The notes beneath the pieces were generated by a model. The model was given only the letters and a program-made list of their open reading frames with translations, was not told the DNA's origin and did no database searches. 64,000 bases of DNA from Ampelomyces quisqualis (lineage: Eukaryota; Ascomycota; Dothideomycetes; Pleosporales; Phaeosphaeriaceae), in NCBI GenBank assembly GCA_018398575.1, contig JAGTXZ010000024.1:868001-932000 (forward strand), given 5' to 3'. This document shows, piece by piece, positions 12,861 to 23,863 of this stretch. The stretch's first letter is position 1. Every line of letters begins with the position of its first letter. Position numbers and translations under genes: made by a program.

Positions 12861-13990
12861 AGGTACATAAGTGCCTAAAAAAAGTCTATAAATTAATATT
12901 AGTATAGAATATCTTACTGCAGATAGGTTATTATACCTGCTATCTAAATAGTAGACTTTTTAATAAATACATTTACTATACTTTAATACGCTAATTTACT
13001 ATACTTATACTATAAAGATAACACTACTAAAACTCTAGATTTGTATTAATTAAGGTTTAAAGCTTATAGTAAGTGTCTATAAGTATAATAGTTTCTACTC
13101 TATAATTAAACTTAATAAATTAAAGCTAGATCTTAGTTGTCTTAAGAGTGTGCAGAAACTAGTAAATACAGCTAACTACTATAGTTACAGATATCCTAAT
13201 ATACACCTAGACAACATATTAAGAGTATGCGTTAATATAAGTATAGATTTTTACTCTAAATAGCTGTAATTTGCAGTAGCTATTAATAGACTAGATAAAG
13301 TTTAGCCTAGGAACAATGTACTCTTTTTAGTAACGCTAAAGATCTTGCTTACGCTACTCTACTACCTCTAAGTTAATTTAGTAATAAACCTAAAATAGTC
13401 TATTTCTAGAAATAATGTAGCCTTGCTAGCAGAAGTAAGTATAAAGATATTTCTAGCTATACTTATTAATTATACTCTTCTTAAGTTCTTTCTTAACAAG
13501 CTTTTGTATAAGTATATTAGCAGCTATGCTTACTACTACTTTACAAATACTTTTCTTTAAACTAAGCTTAAAACACAAGTAGATAAGCGTATATTTTTTA
13601 ATCTTAAAACCTTTTTTTTAAAGTATAGTTAAAATATCTATATTTTTAAGACCTACTTTAAAGAATAACACTTATATCTTACTTTTAACAATATCTTTAA
13701 TATATAAAGAAAGTTTTTTCTAAATACTCTAGTCTTAGAAGCAGCGTTATAGTGTACAAGTTTTTATAGTAGTACTATAGGTATCTTAAAGGTAAGTATA
13801 GATCTCTTTATAGGTAAGGCCTTTGCAGAAAAGCGCAGTAAGTTTATTCTTAAAGGGTACAAGATTAATAGTTAGACGTCTAGCAGGCATTTTAGATATA
13901 GTATTATAAGTATTAGATAGGTAGCAGTTGCTGCAGGATATAATAGTTAGCTGTAGTAGGGTTACTAGACACAAATTTTGAAGTTCTAAA

Positions 13991-15098
13991 TAATTTTGGT
14001 GGGCTACCTGCTTATAGTCCTCCGTAGTTGCAGGAGAGACCTCGTGGTCGCGTAGCCGAATGCGTGGGGTACATGAAACGGTGTTGGCCCCCAAACAAGA
14101 AGCTGCAAGTCTGTACTTCGTACTGCCGACGTTAAATAATATTTACATCTACACTTGGCTGTCTTTGTCGCCATGTGAGTCCGGAGCCAATTGAGCATAC
14201 ACGATGCCCAAGGCCTGTAAGAATGAAGCCACAGTCGACACGCAGTGGAATTAAAGCTGCTGGTCATAGTCGACCGGCACGGCATTTTCTCCGCGCAGAA
14301 TGTCGCAAGGGCTGGCGAAGCATAAGTACATCTATGAATATTGTTTCGTGTTGCGAACATGGATTTGTCTCGAGCTCCGAGGTGGAAATCGACCGTATGC
14401 CATCTAATATTACGGAGTACTAGTCGGAAATATTGATCCACCAGGGGCGGGGAGTGCTAGCTTAGAAAAGGACTAGCTCGTTGTCAAACAACTGCCCGTC
14501 ACGTGCCCGCCTCTTCACCATCCGCACTGACATACAACACGACAACTGTAGTATTTCAACCCTTCTCATTTCCTTGACGCTTCCCGTTGTGCGATGATGA
14601 TGGGTCTTCTTACGCTTTCGAACGTCTCCGACTGCTGCTTTGCGAGGTTTGGCTCCACTCATGCATGACACCAGAGCGGGTGCAACGTCCAGACCTCGAC
14701 ATCTCATCAATTTATGCTCTGCCTCGAGTACCCAGTAGTTTGAATCATCCCCGCTACGAATGTCCTGCCCGCCTGCTTAACTACGACATCAACGATATCA
14801 GTAAGATGACGTTGCGACTACTTGCACAAGAAATGCCATGCAATGCCTAGGTCCGAAACGGCAGGTCAAGGCTACATCGACATCGTCGACAGCTCTTGGA
14901 CCATTAGTACGCAGGTTTATCCGGGTCTCTAGCAGACTTTTAGTCGTCATTGCGCAAGGCAGAAAGTATTGGTAGCACGCCTAGCGATAAGCACGAAGCG
15001 GAGGATTTACCCCAACAGCGCGGGTGGTATAAGAAGGTGCAGTCTTCAGGAAATCAATTTGTTCTTGCATTTCAAATTCTGCCTGAGTTGCAGCAACC
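13991..15098. other. Intergenic, isochore edge to carboxypeptidase gene
   Basis: Composition switches to normal within a few tens of bases near 13,990. Several short overlapping frames exist (for example reverse 14,004-14,441 and forward 14,587-14,850), but none has a start, codon pattern or motif that persuades me. The last 150 bases before 15,099 should contain the carboxypeptidase promoter; a weak 'ggtataagaagg' lies near 15,026. Confidence 0.6.
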
Positions 15099-16580
15099 AT
15101 GAGGTTTGGACTCAATCTGCTCTGGCTTTCGCTGGCGGCTGGTGCAACCATCCGCAGCCCGATCGCAACTCCTCATGATGGCTCGAGAGTCTATCGTGTG
15201 AAAGCCTGCAGGTCTATCGCTACCGTACACAAACGATTGACAGATATCGCATCGGATTACTGGGATCAAGTCCACGGCAATCTTGATGTAGTCATTCCTC
15301 GTGACCAAATTCATGCGTTCGAAGCACTAGGACTCAACACTCGCTTGTTACATTCGGACTTGGGAGAATCAATCGCGAAAGAGTCTGCAGTGAAGAGGAA
15401 GAGCTGGAAGCGTCAGGCCAATGATTCCCAGGATCCTTGGTTTGACAGCTACCACCCATACGACGATGTAGGTATCTTCATGCATAATGAAGGCTTCCAC
15501 TAACGAGTTTTGTCAAAAAGCACGTCGCATGGTGGCGAGAACTACAGGGCTCATTCTCGAACCAGTCCAATTGGACAAGTTCCGGAAAATCCTATGAAGG
15601 CCGTGATATCTTCGGAGTGCATCTGTGGGGTGCTAGCGGTCCTGGAAAGCCTGCTGTGCTATATCACGGGACCGTACACGCTCGAGAGTGGATTGTTGCC
15701 CCGTAAGTAATTCTAAGCAGCGATTTGGACGCGCGTGAGCATGTCACTAATCGTGCCTAGTACCGTCGAATACGTCGCCCAGCAGTTGGTGCACGGCTAC
15801 AAAGACGGTGACAACGTCACTAGAGCCTTCTTGGATACATATGACTTTTACATATTCCCCTTTGTAAACCCAGACGGTATGTTTCGCGTCTCGTTGTCAT
15901 TATATCCTTGGCTAACTTCTGTAGGCTTCGTCTTCTCCCAAACAAACGAGCGACTCTGGCGCAAGAATCGTCAACCCCCACCATCGAATGCGCCCAACCA
16001 GACTTGCTATGGACGAGACATTAACAGGAACTGGGAGACAAATTGGGATGCCGACCCACGCGGCGCCTCGCCAAATCCTTGCTCTCAGACTTACCGCGGT
16101 GTTGTTCCCCGCGACACGCCCGAAAATGCTGGTCTCGATGATCTCGTGCGCAGAATCCGCGACTCGCAAGGCATCAAGCTTTTTATCGATTGGCACAGCT
16201 ACTCACAGCTGATATTGTCTCCGTTTGGCCACAAAGAAACGCTATATGCGCCAGAGCTCGGCAAGTGGACCAAGGCTGCCGCGCTCATGAGCGAGGCCAT
16301 TCGTGCGGAGTCGTCGAACGGTACGACATTCACCTTCGGGCCCAGTGGTGCAGTCTTGTACCCAACTACCGGCTCGTCTGTTGATCACATCTACACTATT
16401 GGGCGTGCTGAGTTCTCTTACACCATTGAGTTGCCAGACTATGGTGACTTTGGTTTCGTCTTGCCACCGGAGAGGATTAGGCCGACTGTGGAGGAGCAGT
16501 GGGTCGGACAACAAGTGCTGCTCAGCATTTTGAACGAGGATTTCTTCGATGGTGAGGGTCCGGCAATCCTGACGCTGTAA
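15099..16580 (+). CDS. Secreted zinc metallocarboxypeptidase (peptidase family M14A)
   Basis: Four exons: 15099-15467, 15521-15702, 15761-15876, 15925-16580, giving 440 residues; the three introns are 53, 58 and 48 nt with a CTAAC branch site in introns 1 and 3. The first about 16 residues form a signal peptide (MRFGLNLLWLSLAAGA), followed by an inhibitory propeptide of about 100 residues. The catalytic set is complete: zinc ligands His176 and Glu179 (HAREW), Arg257 (DINRNW), zinc ligand His313 (DWHSYSQ) and general base Glu391 (YTIELPD). The family removes C-terminal residues from peptides; the propeptide and signal indicate a secreted zymogen, as in fungal MCPA-type enzymes. It is the first intact gene beside the RIP isochore, which is of interest if this is a host-associated fungus. 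The paralogous ECM14 pseudo-enzyme is excluded because the active-site Glu is present. Confidence 0.93.
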
Positions 16581-16899
16581 ATTGTTGGGACGAATTAACA
16601 AATTAGAACGATTGGTGACTTCAATGGGGAGCATTCAATATTAAAGAGCCACATCCTCGTGCATGCAGCCTTGCTCCGCATGGATCACACTCCACACTGA
16701 CATCGCTTCAGAATTAATTTCGTATCCGCTAATCCGAAAGCAGAACTGTTCAAACGAGCAAGTAAAGGTGAAGTCGACTCTCGACGTGAAGCAGTGTGGC
16801 AATGACCTGATTTATCATGGCATACTTTAAGAAGCCCAAGTTCACTCTCATCCTCATCGCTCACGCGCAGCGATTATTTAGGTTGACTTGGCCGCTGCA

Positions 16900-19261
16900 A
16901 TGGACGTGACTGAAGTCCCTAAGCGTCAGCCACAGCAGCTTCGAGCTTCAACTGTTCCGCTGTACCAACCTCAACGAGACATCGCGACAAATATGAGCAG
17001 AGGTTATCGCACTCCATCTCCCACGCGTGGGGTGTCGAGTAAGCAACATGAACAAGCGCAGGTTCTTCAGCGGTACTGACATGATGCAGGAGGAGAGCTC
17101 ACACCGAAAGCAAATGTGCACCCTGCTCTCGATGTGATGATGAGGACGCCAACGATAGGTCCGTCAACGCCTCGAGTGATGCCTTCCACTCCAGCTGGCG
17201 ATAGGTTTCACTCGATGCATTTCGGACTGCTCACGCCCTCAACACCATGTTTTGGAGGTTTCACTGCATACACGCCTGTGGCTGCAGATATTCAAGACGA
17301 TGGCACAAATAGCGACAGCACAATTGATGCAAGTCATGGTGCTCAGATCACTACAGTGGGCAGCGCACGAGGACTTCGGGAGTGGCCGCAACGACGTCAA
17401 AGCGCCAACACTTGCGTCGATGAAGACATCGATACCGATGGTGATGATGAGCCCCTGCAAACACAATACGAGAAGTTTCAAGAGCAGATACGACAGGCTG
17501 AGCTCACAGCGGAAATTGCTGAGCAGATTGCATCCACAGGTACTCGTCGCAGCACGCGTCTGGCGGAGAAAGAAGTTGTAAAAGGTACGTCAACTTGCGA
17601 CGCGCCACGTACAGCATCCTAACAAGTATATTACAGCACCTGCAAGCGCCATCAAGCCTATCTTGCTTGCTAAACCCACGGAGCCCACCAAAAAGACTCC
17701 TACAGCTATCATCATACCGCCACCAGAATCGAGCTTGTCCGCAGAAGCCGTTTTCCACCTTTCTCCCGATCACAACCCAGCTCATCTCACGCTGGACTGG
17801 CAGCTCCAGTACCCCCCAGGTGGCAGTACGCACCCATCATATGCATATCCTCAGATGGACCCGCGTCTGACTTTCGATCCGGCTTTTGTACCCATTGTCG
17901 CTGGTCTCCCGTCAGTCTTCGAAGTCTCGGACTTGGTCCTGCCTATGAACTGGCGACATGTGTCCTGGTCAGGGTGCCTCCCAATCGTATTCGATCCATA
18001 TCATCAAGCCTTCAAGCTGACGCCCATTGGACCGCTTCCGCTCACACATGAAGAGGTTCAGCAGAATGGTTTGGCGAAGTATGTACCAGGTGGTTCGGCT
18101 CATCCTGAGGCGGGCTTGTTGCCAGACATTGCGCCGCTGAGCGATGGCTCGGATGAGACGTATAACTTTGTCGACGTCGACTGGGTTCTGCCTTGGCCCA
18201 AGGGACAGACCTTCGATGCTATGCCGACTGGAGGAGAGCGAATGGCGTCTCATGGTTCTCTCTCGCCTGATACAGATGCTGGCCCGCTCTCAGTTCTCAC
18301 TGCGGCTCATACTTACTACATCGAGGAGCGCGATTGCCCCGATGATGTCGTCGACATCGTCGACGCTTGGCGCTGGCTTGCGGAGAAGTGTCAAGACACA
18401 TTCACCAAATTCGAGCCGACTGCTGAAAAGTCCTGGAAAGGCACGGGCATACGGAATACCAACAAAAAGCTGAAGCAGCCCATTGCGAGTCTTCTCGCAT
18501 CAGCTCTGGCAGAAACTATCGCGTCTCCGAACGACTTCCTCGCCCCTTACCTCATCAAGCAAAACCGTCGCGAATTTTGTCCTTTGCGTAGTGTTGCGAC
18601 ACCTGTCCACGTCAACATTGCACTTCTTGGAGACACCGAGTTCACCCTGAAGGAGCTCATGTGCTACTTCCCATCGCACTACATGTGGCGCAAGGGCGGC
18701 GATCGACTTGTGCGAGCAGGATGGGGCGCTGGAGACATCTCGAACATGATCAACATGACTCGTCAACTGTCTGGGGACGCAACGAAGAAGAATAGCTCCG
18801 TGCATTACGCCATTACGTACGAAGCAGAGAAAGGTGAGACTGGCACCAAGGTCCGCATCGTTCGTGATGAGCAGGACAAGGAAACTCAGAGCTATACTGC
18901 GGAAGGTTGGGTGTATGACACCTTGGAATTGGTCGACTACCCTGTCCTCGGACTTGCACACGGTCTCATCGACCTGCCAGAGGGTCCAGATGCGGGCCCG
19001 TTGACTGCTCTGATCGCATTCTGCAAACAGAACGCGACGTATGATGTCCTGCTGAGCAACGTCCCGGCTATGCTTCAAGAGGCGGGCATCTCGTCTCTTA
19101 TCGAGCCTGGTGATGGTGGCTGCCCAGATAAAGAAGTCTGGTCGAGGCACATTGACCTCCTGAAGGATGATCGGAAGAGAGTGCTGAAAGTGGAGAAGGA
19201 GAGGAAGAGGGCCATGGAGATGGAAGAGGGCGGGAAGAGGAAAAGAGTAAAGACAGAGTGA
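16900..19261 (+). CDS. Large nuclear-type protein, distant member of the two-module family
   Basis: Three exons (16900-17038, 17090-17584, 17637-19261) give 752 residues; introns are 51 and 52 nt, both phase 1. The start is the first in-frame ATG at 16900. The N-terminal 200 residues are Ser/Thr/Pro-rich with repeated 'TPS/STP' motifs (possible kinase sites) and a basic 'RRSTRLAEKE' element also echoed in the 50,379 gene (SGRLANK). The C-terminus ends in a Lys/Arg-rich segment (KERKRAMEMEEGGKRKRVKTE-like, roughly the last 30 residues), a probable nuclear localisation signal. Within the C-terminal third, 'FTLKELMCYFP' followed by 'AGWGAGDISNMINMTR' lines up with module 1, and 'VLGLAHGLIDLPEG' with module 2 of the paralogues further right. 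The assignment to that family is by eye and moderate. The central region (residues about 240-500) has no recognised domain. Confidence 0.85.
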
Positions 19262-19490
19262 TGGACTTCATGAGGGCGACAAGAAAGCACTGCAAGGCCG
19301 AGTATAATGTCGAACGAGCGTGCGATCTGCAGGATTGACAATAGAAAGACTGAAATGGGGATATGCAAGGGCGGAACCTTTGCGCCAACATCCTGTGTCC
19401 ATTTTGTGCACACGAAATTGAACATAATTCGGATACCTCTACGCCACAGTATTGAAATTCATTTTGACCAAAGACGTTAGACATCCCCAC

Positions 19491-19886
19491 TCATAGCGTG
19501 TAGGGGATGGCATTGAGAACACCCAACCCGCAAGCTGGTGCAGGCGAAGGACATCCACCTTTCGATCCGATGTAGCAACCCAAGGCAGCCGCGTGCTGCA
19601 TCAAACATTTCTGCAAGTTTCCGTCAGCCCCATGCTCTCCTACGAAATCATAATTACGCACCTCATTTGCGTTCAGCAGGTTCATTGGAACGACAGGTTT
19701 CGCGCACTTGCATGGCGTCTTGAAGGTTGGTGTCGGTTCGTGATGGTGATTCCTCGTCCTGTTCCCTTTCGGCCTGTTGGGCTTCCCGCTCGCTGACGGG
19801 ACGAGACTGGCTTGTGGCGCAGCCCAGGGGTGTGGATTGGCAGCGACAACGGCCGCAAAGACGATTGCAACGATGTCGAGACGCAT
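19491..19886 (-). CDS. Small secreted cysteine-containing protein (effector-like)
   Basis: Single-exon frame of 131 residues starting at ATG 19886. An N-terminal signal peptide is obvious (MRLDIVAIVFAAVVAANPHP, cleavage around residue 16). The mature part has a basic His/Asn/Arg-rich stretch with 'RNHHHEP', then six cysteines (CKC, KCL, GCY, GCP, ACG) in the C-terminal 75 residues, consistent with up to three disulphides. Length, signal and cysteine content fit the operational definition of a candidate secreted effector. No known fold is recognised and no host role can be claimed. It is convergent with the 16900 gene, with about 230 bp between their stops. Confidence 0.72.
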   Translation of the reverse strand: MRLDIVAIVFAAVVAANPHPWAAPQASLVPSASGKPNRPKGNRTRNHHHEPTPTFKTPCKCAKPVVPMNLLNANEVRNYDFVGEHGADGNLQKCLMQHAAALGCYIGSKGGCPSPAPACGLGVLNAIPYTL

Positions 19887-21728
19887 CTTGATAGCTTCAG
19901 CTGTATAGTTGAAGCTGGTGTTTGTCGAAGGCGGTGAAAAGCCAAGACGGCGAAAGTTGTCTGCGGGATCCCGCGACTTTTAACCTGCTATGCGCCACGC
20001 GGCTCATGTCTCGCTCTGGTGAAGCCAAGTACGCAGCCCAGTTTATTTTGATGAACTTGTCTTGAGACGTGCAGGAAGCCCGGGTGCCCGGCCATTGGGA
20101 AGGAAGCCGGGTAAAAGGGTGCAGCTCGACACGGGCATCGTGATCGCTATGCAGGATCTGATTCGCAGACGGGAACCAACGCGGATAGAATCTGGGGAAG
20201 ATCCGGGTCTAGAATCTAGTATGGGCTATTATTGTATCGATTTTCCATTGAATTTGACTGAACTAAGGATTCAAGATCTTGAGTCCAACAGCTGAGGCTG
20301 CATGAGCTGAGAAAGGTGCACCGTCAGCCTCATCATAAGAAGAACTCTTCAGAGCTCAGTGTAGTCGGTTCATGGTCTTCCAGTAAGTGCCCAGAATTTA
20401 CTGTGCAGGCGTGGGAACTGATAAATCTTTCGACGAAAAGAGTCGACGCACCCTAGAGTGTCACTGGTCACGAATTACACTCGTGTTGAGCGCACGTACC
20501 TCACCAAGCTGCGTCTGGAAGTATCCAGAAACCGATGCGCACTGCAGGTATGTAAAGATCTCTATGCCCAAATTCTTTTGTAGGACATAGCGCTCTATGT
20601 CTCGTGTGTGTGTGCCGATGGAGGGCGCTTGTAAGCACATATCTACGCATCTTCGAATTCCGTGAATTGGAAATTATGATCCATAAGATACCCACGGATT
20701 TTGGCTTGTTGATGGGCTTGAAACTCTGCCGTCATGACGCGACGTCGTACCCTCCCTTTCTCCTTTACCAGACGCAATTGTTCTGCTAGCAGACGCTTGT
20801 GCTTTCCACGATGATGCTGTAATGTTTTAAATGCACTCTCGACACGGGTGTTCGATTCTTCGACTCTTCGACTCTTGAGCACATCTGCGAGGTAGGCTAT
20901 CCGCTCTGAACGACCTTTTTCTGTACCTTAGAGACAGACAGCTTGCGCCAAATTCTGACTTCGCGTGCAGTCATCCAATCATTATTGTTGCTCGACTGGG
21001 CAACTCAGACGCTGATCTCTCGACTCGGTCTGTCTACCCTGCTGGGAACAAGGCATCCAAAGCCGCCCAATCAAACACGTACAGGTCGTAGAGGCTGCTA
21101 GAAAGCACCTGTCCAGGAATAGTCCCGATATGTAGATGCTGTTTGGATCTCCCGCTGATGTATCAGCCACCGGCGTCGTGTAGGCACTTCGGATAATAGG
21201 GAGTCCTCTCGTATCAGATTGCCTGACATAAATGGCTCATGGCTAAATCAGCTTCGAGGTGATCATACGCTCGCGCCTAGCCTGGTTGGTCTAACGCGCT
21301 GGAGTCCCTGGCGAAGACGTCATCTGCCGTGCCTATTTTTAGAACACCGTGTCTTATCCTGGCGTCTGTGACTGGGTGTGGGAGTCGCAGTTTCGATATG
21401 GTAGTGTGCCTTGCTCTACGGGCACGATGAGTCTAATGAGTGATCGAGGGTGCCGGGTACGTCAGTTTAGATTAGTATGATAATGCGCTGTTGTCTGTGT
21501 TGAAAAGATAACGATTTGGGTACATATCAAAAAAAATTATGTTGTGCTCCAGCCCAAATGCGATAGCCGCAAACAATCTTGGAAGGATCTTTAGTTTACG
21601 CAGGCCTCCTTAGCACGTCGCTTGTCAACCTGCATGTCAATCAGGAACATGAGCCTCGCATTGAGTAGATAAATACCATTGGATGACTCAGGACCAGCAC
21701 TCCGCTTCCAATGGCAATATTTCGTCCT
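19887..21728. other. Intergenic, no gene recognised
   Basis: About 1.8 kb with only short overlapping frames on both strands (longest about 80 codons near 20,643-20,882). Composition is normal, so it is not a RIP block. A short run 'aaaaaaattatg' sits near 21,530. I found no tRNA boxes, terminal repeats or protein motif. Confidence 0.5.
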
Positions 21729-22611
21729 TCACCAATCATCGTCCCGCCTATCATCATCATACCTCTGCTCATCTCTTCCATCGTCGTACGATTGGTCCAT
21801 TCGCCCGCCAAAGGCTGCTACGTCGTCTTCGGCATTGTCCCACTTGTTCTCAATGTCCTGTGGAATGTCTTCAAACTCTTGGACCTTCTCGCCGCCCCAT
21901 CTTGCTGCATCCTCTGGAAAGTCTTCGACGTCGTTCACTGCATTGTCGAAACGGTTCTCTACACGATCATCAAAGTTCTCAACGCGCCCGACCTGCTTGC
22001 CGGTCCAATTTGCAGCGTTTTCAGGAAGGTTGGTGATGTCGTTGCCGAACTCGTCGACTCTAGTCTCGACACGATACTTGTCGTGCTCATAGTCGTGCTC
22101 TGAAACATGCTCGATCAACACATCTTCGTGGTTCCATTGAATAGAACTTACTGATGTTTTCGCCCTCGTGCATGAGTAGAGCACCACCCGCGACACCGGC
22201 AGCACCAGCAGCTGCGTACTTCCAGCCATTTCCACCTTGCTTCTTCTCATGCTCTTGCCTCTGGTAGCCGCTGTTGCCAGAATTATATGAGCCCTGCTGA
22301 TAATCACCCTGATTACCATATCCGCTGTGGTTTTGTTGTCCGTAGCCACCTTGAGGGCCCCCGTAGCCACCTTGAGGACCCCCATAGCCACCCTGCCCAC
22401 CATAGCCCGGACCTGGATACGTGCAAGTTCGCTCGCCGGTCTGTTGATTTACAAATAGCCAGCGATTGTCGCGTCCATCCCACTCAGCATACCAGGGAGG
22501 TGACACCGGCGGCGGGCCGTGCTCACCACCTGACGATTGTTGAGAGCCATGCTGCTGGCCCGGCTTTCCAGAATGTGTGAACTCCGAAACTAGCTCGGAG
22601 AGGAAACCCAT
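21729..22611 (-). CDS. WW-like, Gly/Tyr-rich protein with glycine-zipper segment
   Basis: Two exons (22611-22152 and 22099-21729, 52-nt phase-1 intron with consensus GTAAGT donor) give 276 residues. Residues about 37-68 form a WW-like domain (PPWYAEW...RWLFVNQQTGERT) whose second signature Trp is replaced by Tyr. This is followed by repeats of GGYGGPQ and further Gly/Tyr/Gln-rich sequence (low-complexity, prion-like), then a short Ala/Gly zipper (KYAAAGAAGVAGGALL) near residues 135-150. The C-terminal half is highly acidic, with repeated 'ENxxNWxGxxV', 'ENRFDN', 'EDAARWGGEKV' helical units and a run of Asp/Arg at the end. WW domains bind proline motifs; with the altered Trp, binding may differ. 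The protein probably self-associates through the low-complexity region (inference). Confidence 0.82.
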
Positions 22612-23863
22612 TTCGAGGCCAAGTTTTGCACTAAAGGAGAATAAGATTGGGTAGTTGGAAGAACGTTGCAAGATTGACGATATGACGGGGCGACGTTCGC
22701 TAGGTATTTATCTCACTGCGACTAACTGCTGGCCCTTGCGCTGCGTCAAACGCACGTGTCCATCACTTCAAAATCGCTCATCGCTGCTTAGGAATTGCCA
22801 GGGCCAGCCGGCGCATTGGTACACGCCACTTAGCACGGCGGTATTTTCTTTGAGGCGGTGTCACTGGTGTGGCGGGTTCTGGCCCTCGGATCGGAACAAA
22901 CTCCGTTGATGTCCAAACCCAGATCTTCTTTCCGTGCACAAAACGGAGACTCGCAGGTCGAGAATCGCGCCGATGGATCACGGGGGCCCATGGCAGGGGC
23001 TGGAATGACGCGGCTAAGCAAGCTTTGCTAAGCTTTGCTTGGATCCATGGGCTGGTGGAACATCGCGCCCGGGCGGGCCGTCGTCTCCAGCAAGCTTGAC
23101 GAAACACATGAGGCGCAGTTTGCGGCGCAGCAAACGTAGATTGATCGCCGACGCATTGTTGTACAGCGTTGTAATACGGCTTCAGCTCCGGAAATGGGGC
23201 AAGAGTAGGGAGGTCAGAAGTAGCAGCACGAGCAGGCCATGACGTCACCCACTCATTCCTTGACCATCATTAGCTCAGTCGTCGACATGAACGCCTTCAG
23301 CATGTCTTTCTACAGAGTAAACTTCTTCTGTTAGACTTTGGAATCACGTCTCAAGCCATCGATTCTGCAAGAGCCTGAACATGGCGCCTAAGCTGCGCAA
23401 GTTAAGTGGATTGAGGTCTGGAAGATATATTCGTTCGAGATCAATGCCGGAGTCGACCTGATATCTAATGATGGAAGGGAATGAGTCGCGCCATCGCGCT
23501 TGGCTGGGCCACTTTCCTTCCAGGGCTTGATGCAGAGCGAACGATGACAACCCAATGGCATTTAGGCACGAAGGTGGCCTCCATGGCAGTGTCGTGTACT
23601 ATGCAAGAGTTGGAATAATGATGCAGAATGTGAAATGTTGGGGGTGGAGATTGAGGTGGTAAGCAGGCCGCCAAGACACCAATCAAGCAGTGAGCAGGCG
23701 CCGGTATGGCTCTTTCCTTGACACATCGGGTCAATGTGTGAGGTGCTTCAGCCTGATTTGTGGTCCATAATGATATTGCGATGATATGGTGTCTAAACTG
23801 GCGCTGACCACGAGTGGGATAGTCAGTCGTAAATATCTTTGGTCTAAGCTTGTCCAACAACAC
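22612..23863. other. Intergenic, no gene recognised
   Basis: 1.25 kb between the WW gene's start and the MFS gene's stop. The longest frame is a reverse one of about 156 codons (22,778-23,248), Arg/Pro-rich, lacking any motif and overlapped by frames on the other strand, so I treat it as chance. 22,612-22,740 should be the WW gene promoter. Confidence 0.45.

Larger units (their letters stand above)
1..13990. other. AT-rich, RIP-degraded repeat isochore
   Basis: Fourteen kilobases of TA-dominated DNA with no intact long reading frame. TpG is very rare and TpA very common: the 60 bases from 2161 contain eleven TA and no TG. Where old coding frames can be followed, their stops are TAA or TAG and not TGA. 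That is expected when CAA, CAG and TGG codons mutate by CpA-to-TpA change, the known RIP signature of ascomycetes. The block contains three tandem-repeat arrays and at least three coding relics, listed separately. Stretches such as 4,750-7,100 and 9,400-12,100 hold only low-information TA-rich sequence or faint reading frames that I could not name. The block ends abruptly near 13,990, where ordinary gene-like composition starts. Short open frames here (for example at 3,749, 6,247 and 11,082) are chance. Confidence 0.9.

Noticed and set aside
14004..14850. Several frames of 80-145 codons on both strands
   Set aside because: Overlapping, no motifs, no consistent start; spans the isochore edge.
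21280..21400. 'cctggttggtctaacgc' resembling tRNA/rRNA sequence
   Set aside because: No second promoter box, no fold, no recognisable rRNA helix.
22778..23248. Reverse frame of 156 codons
   Set aside because: Arg/Pro/Ser-rich, no family features, overlapped by open frames on the other strand.
23254..23330. tRNA-like 'ttagctcagtcg' (A-box resemblance)
   Set aside because: No B box (GGTTCRANYCC) at the right distance and no cloverleaf.
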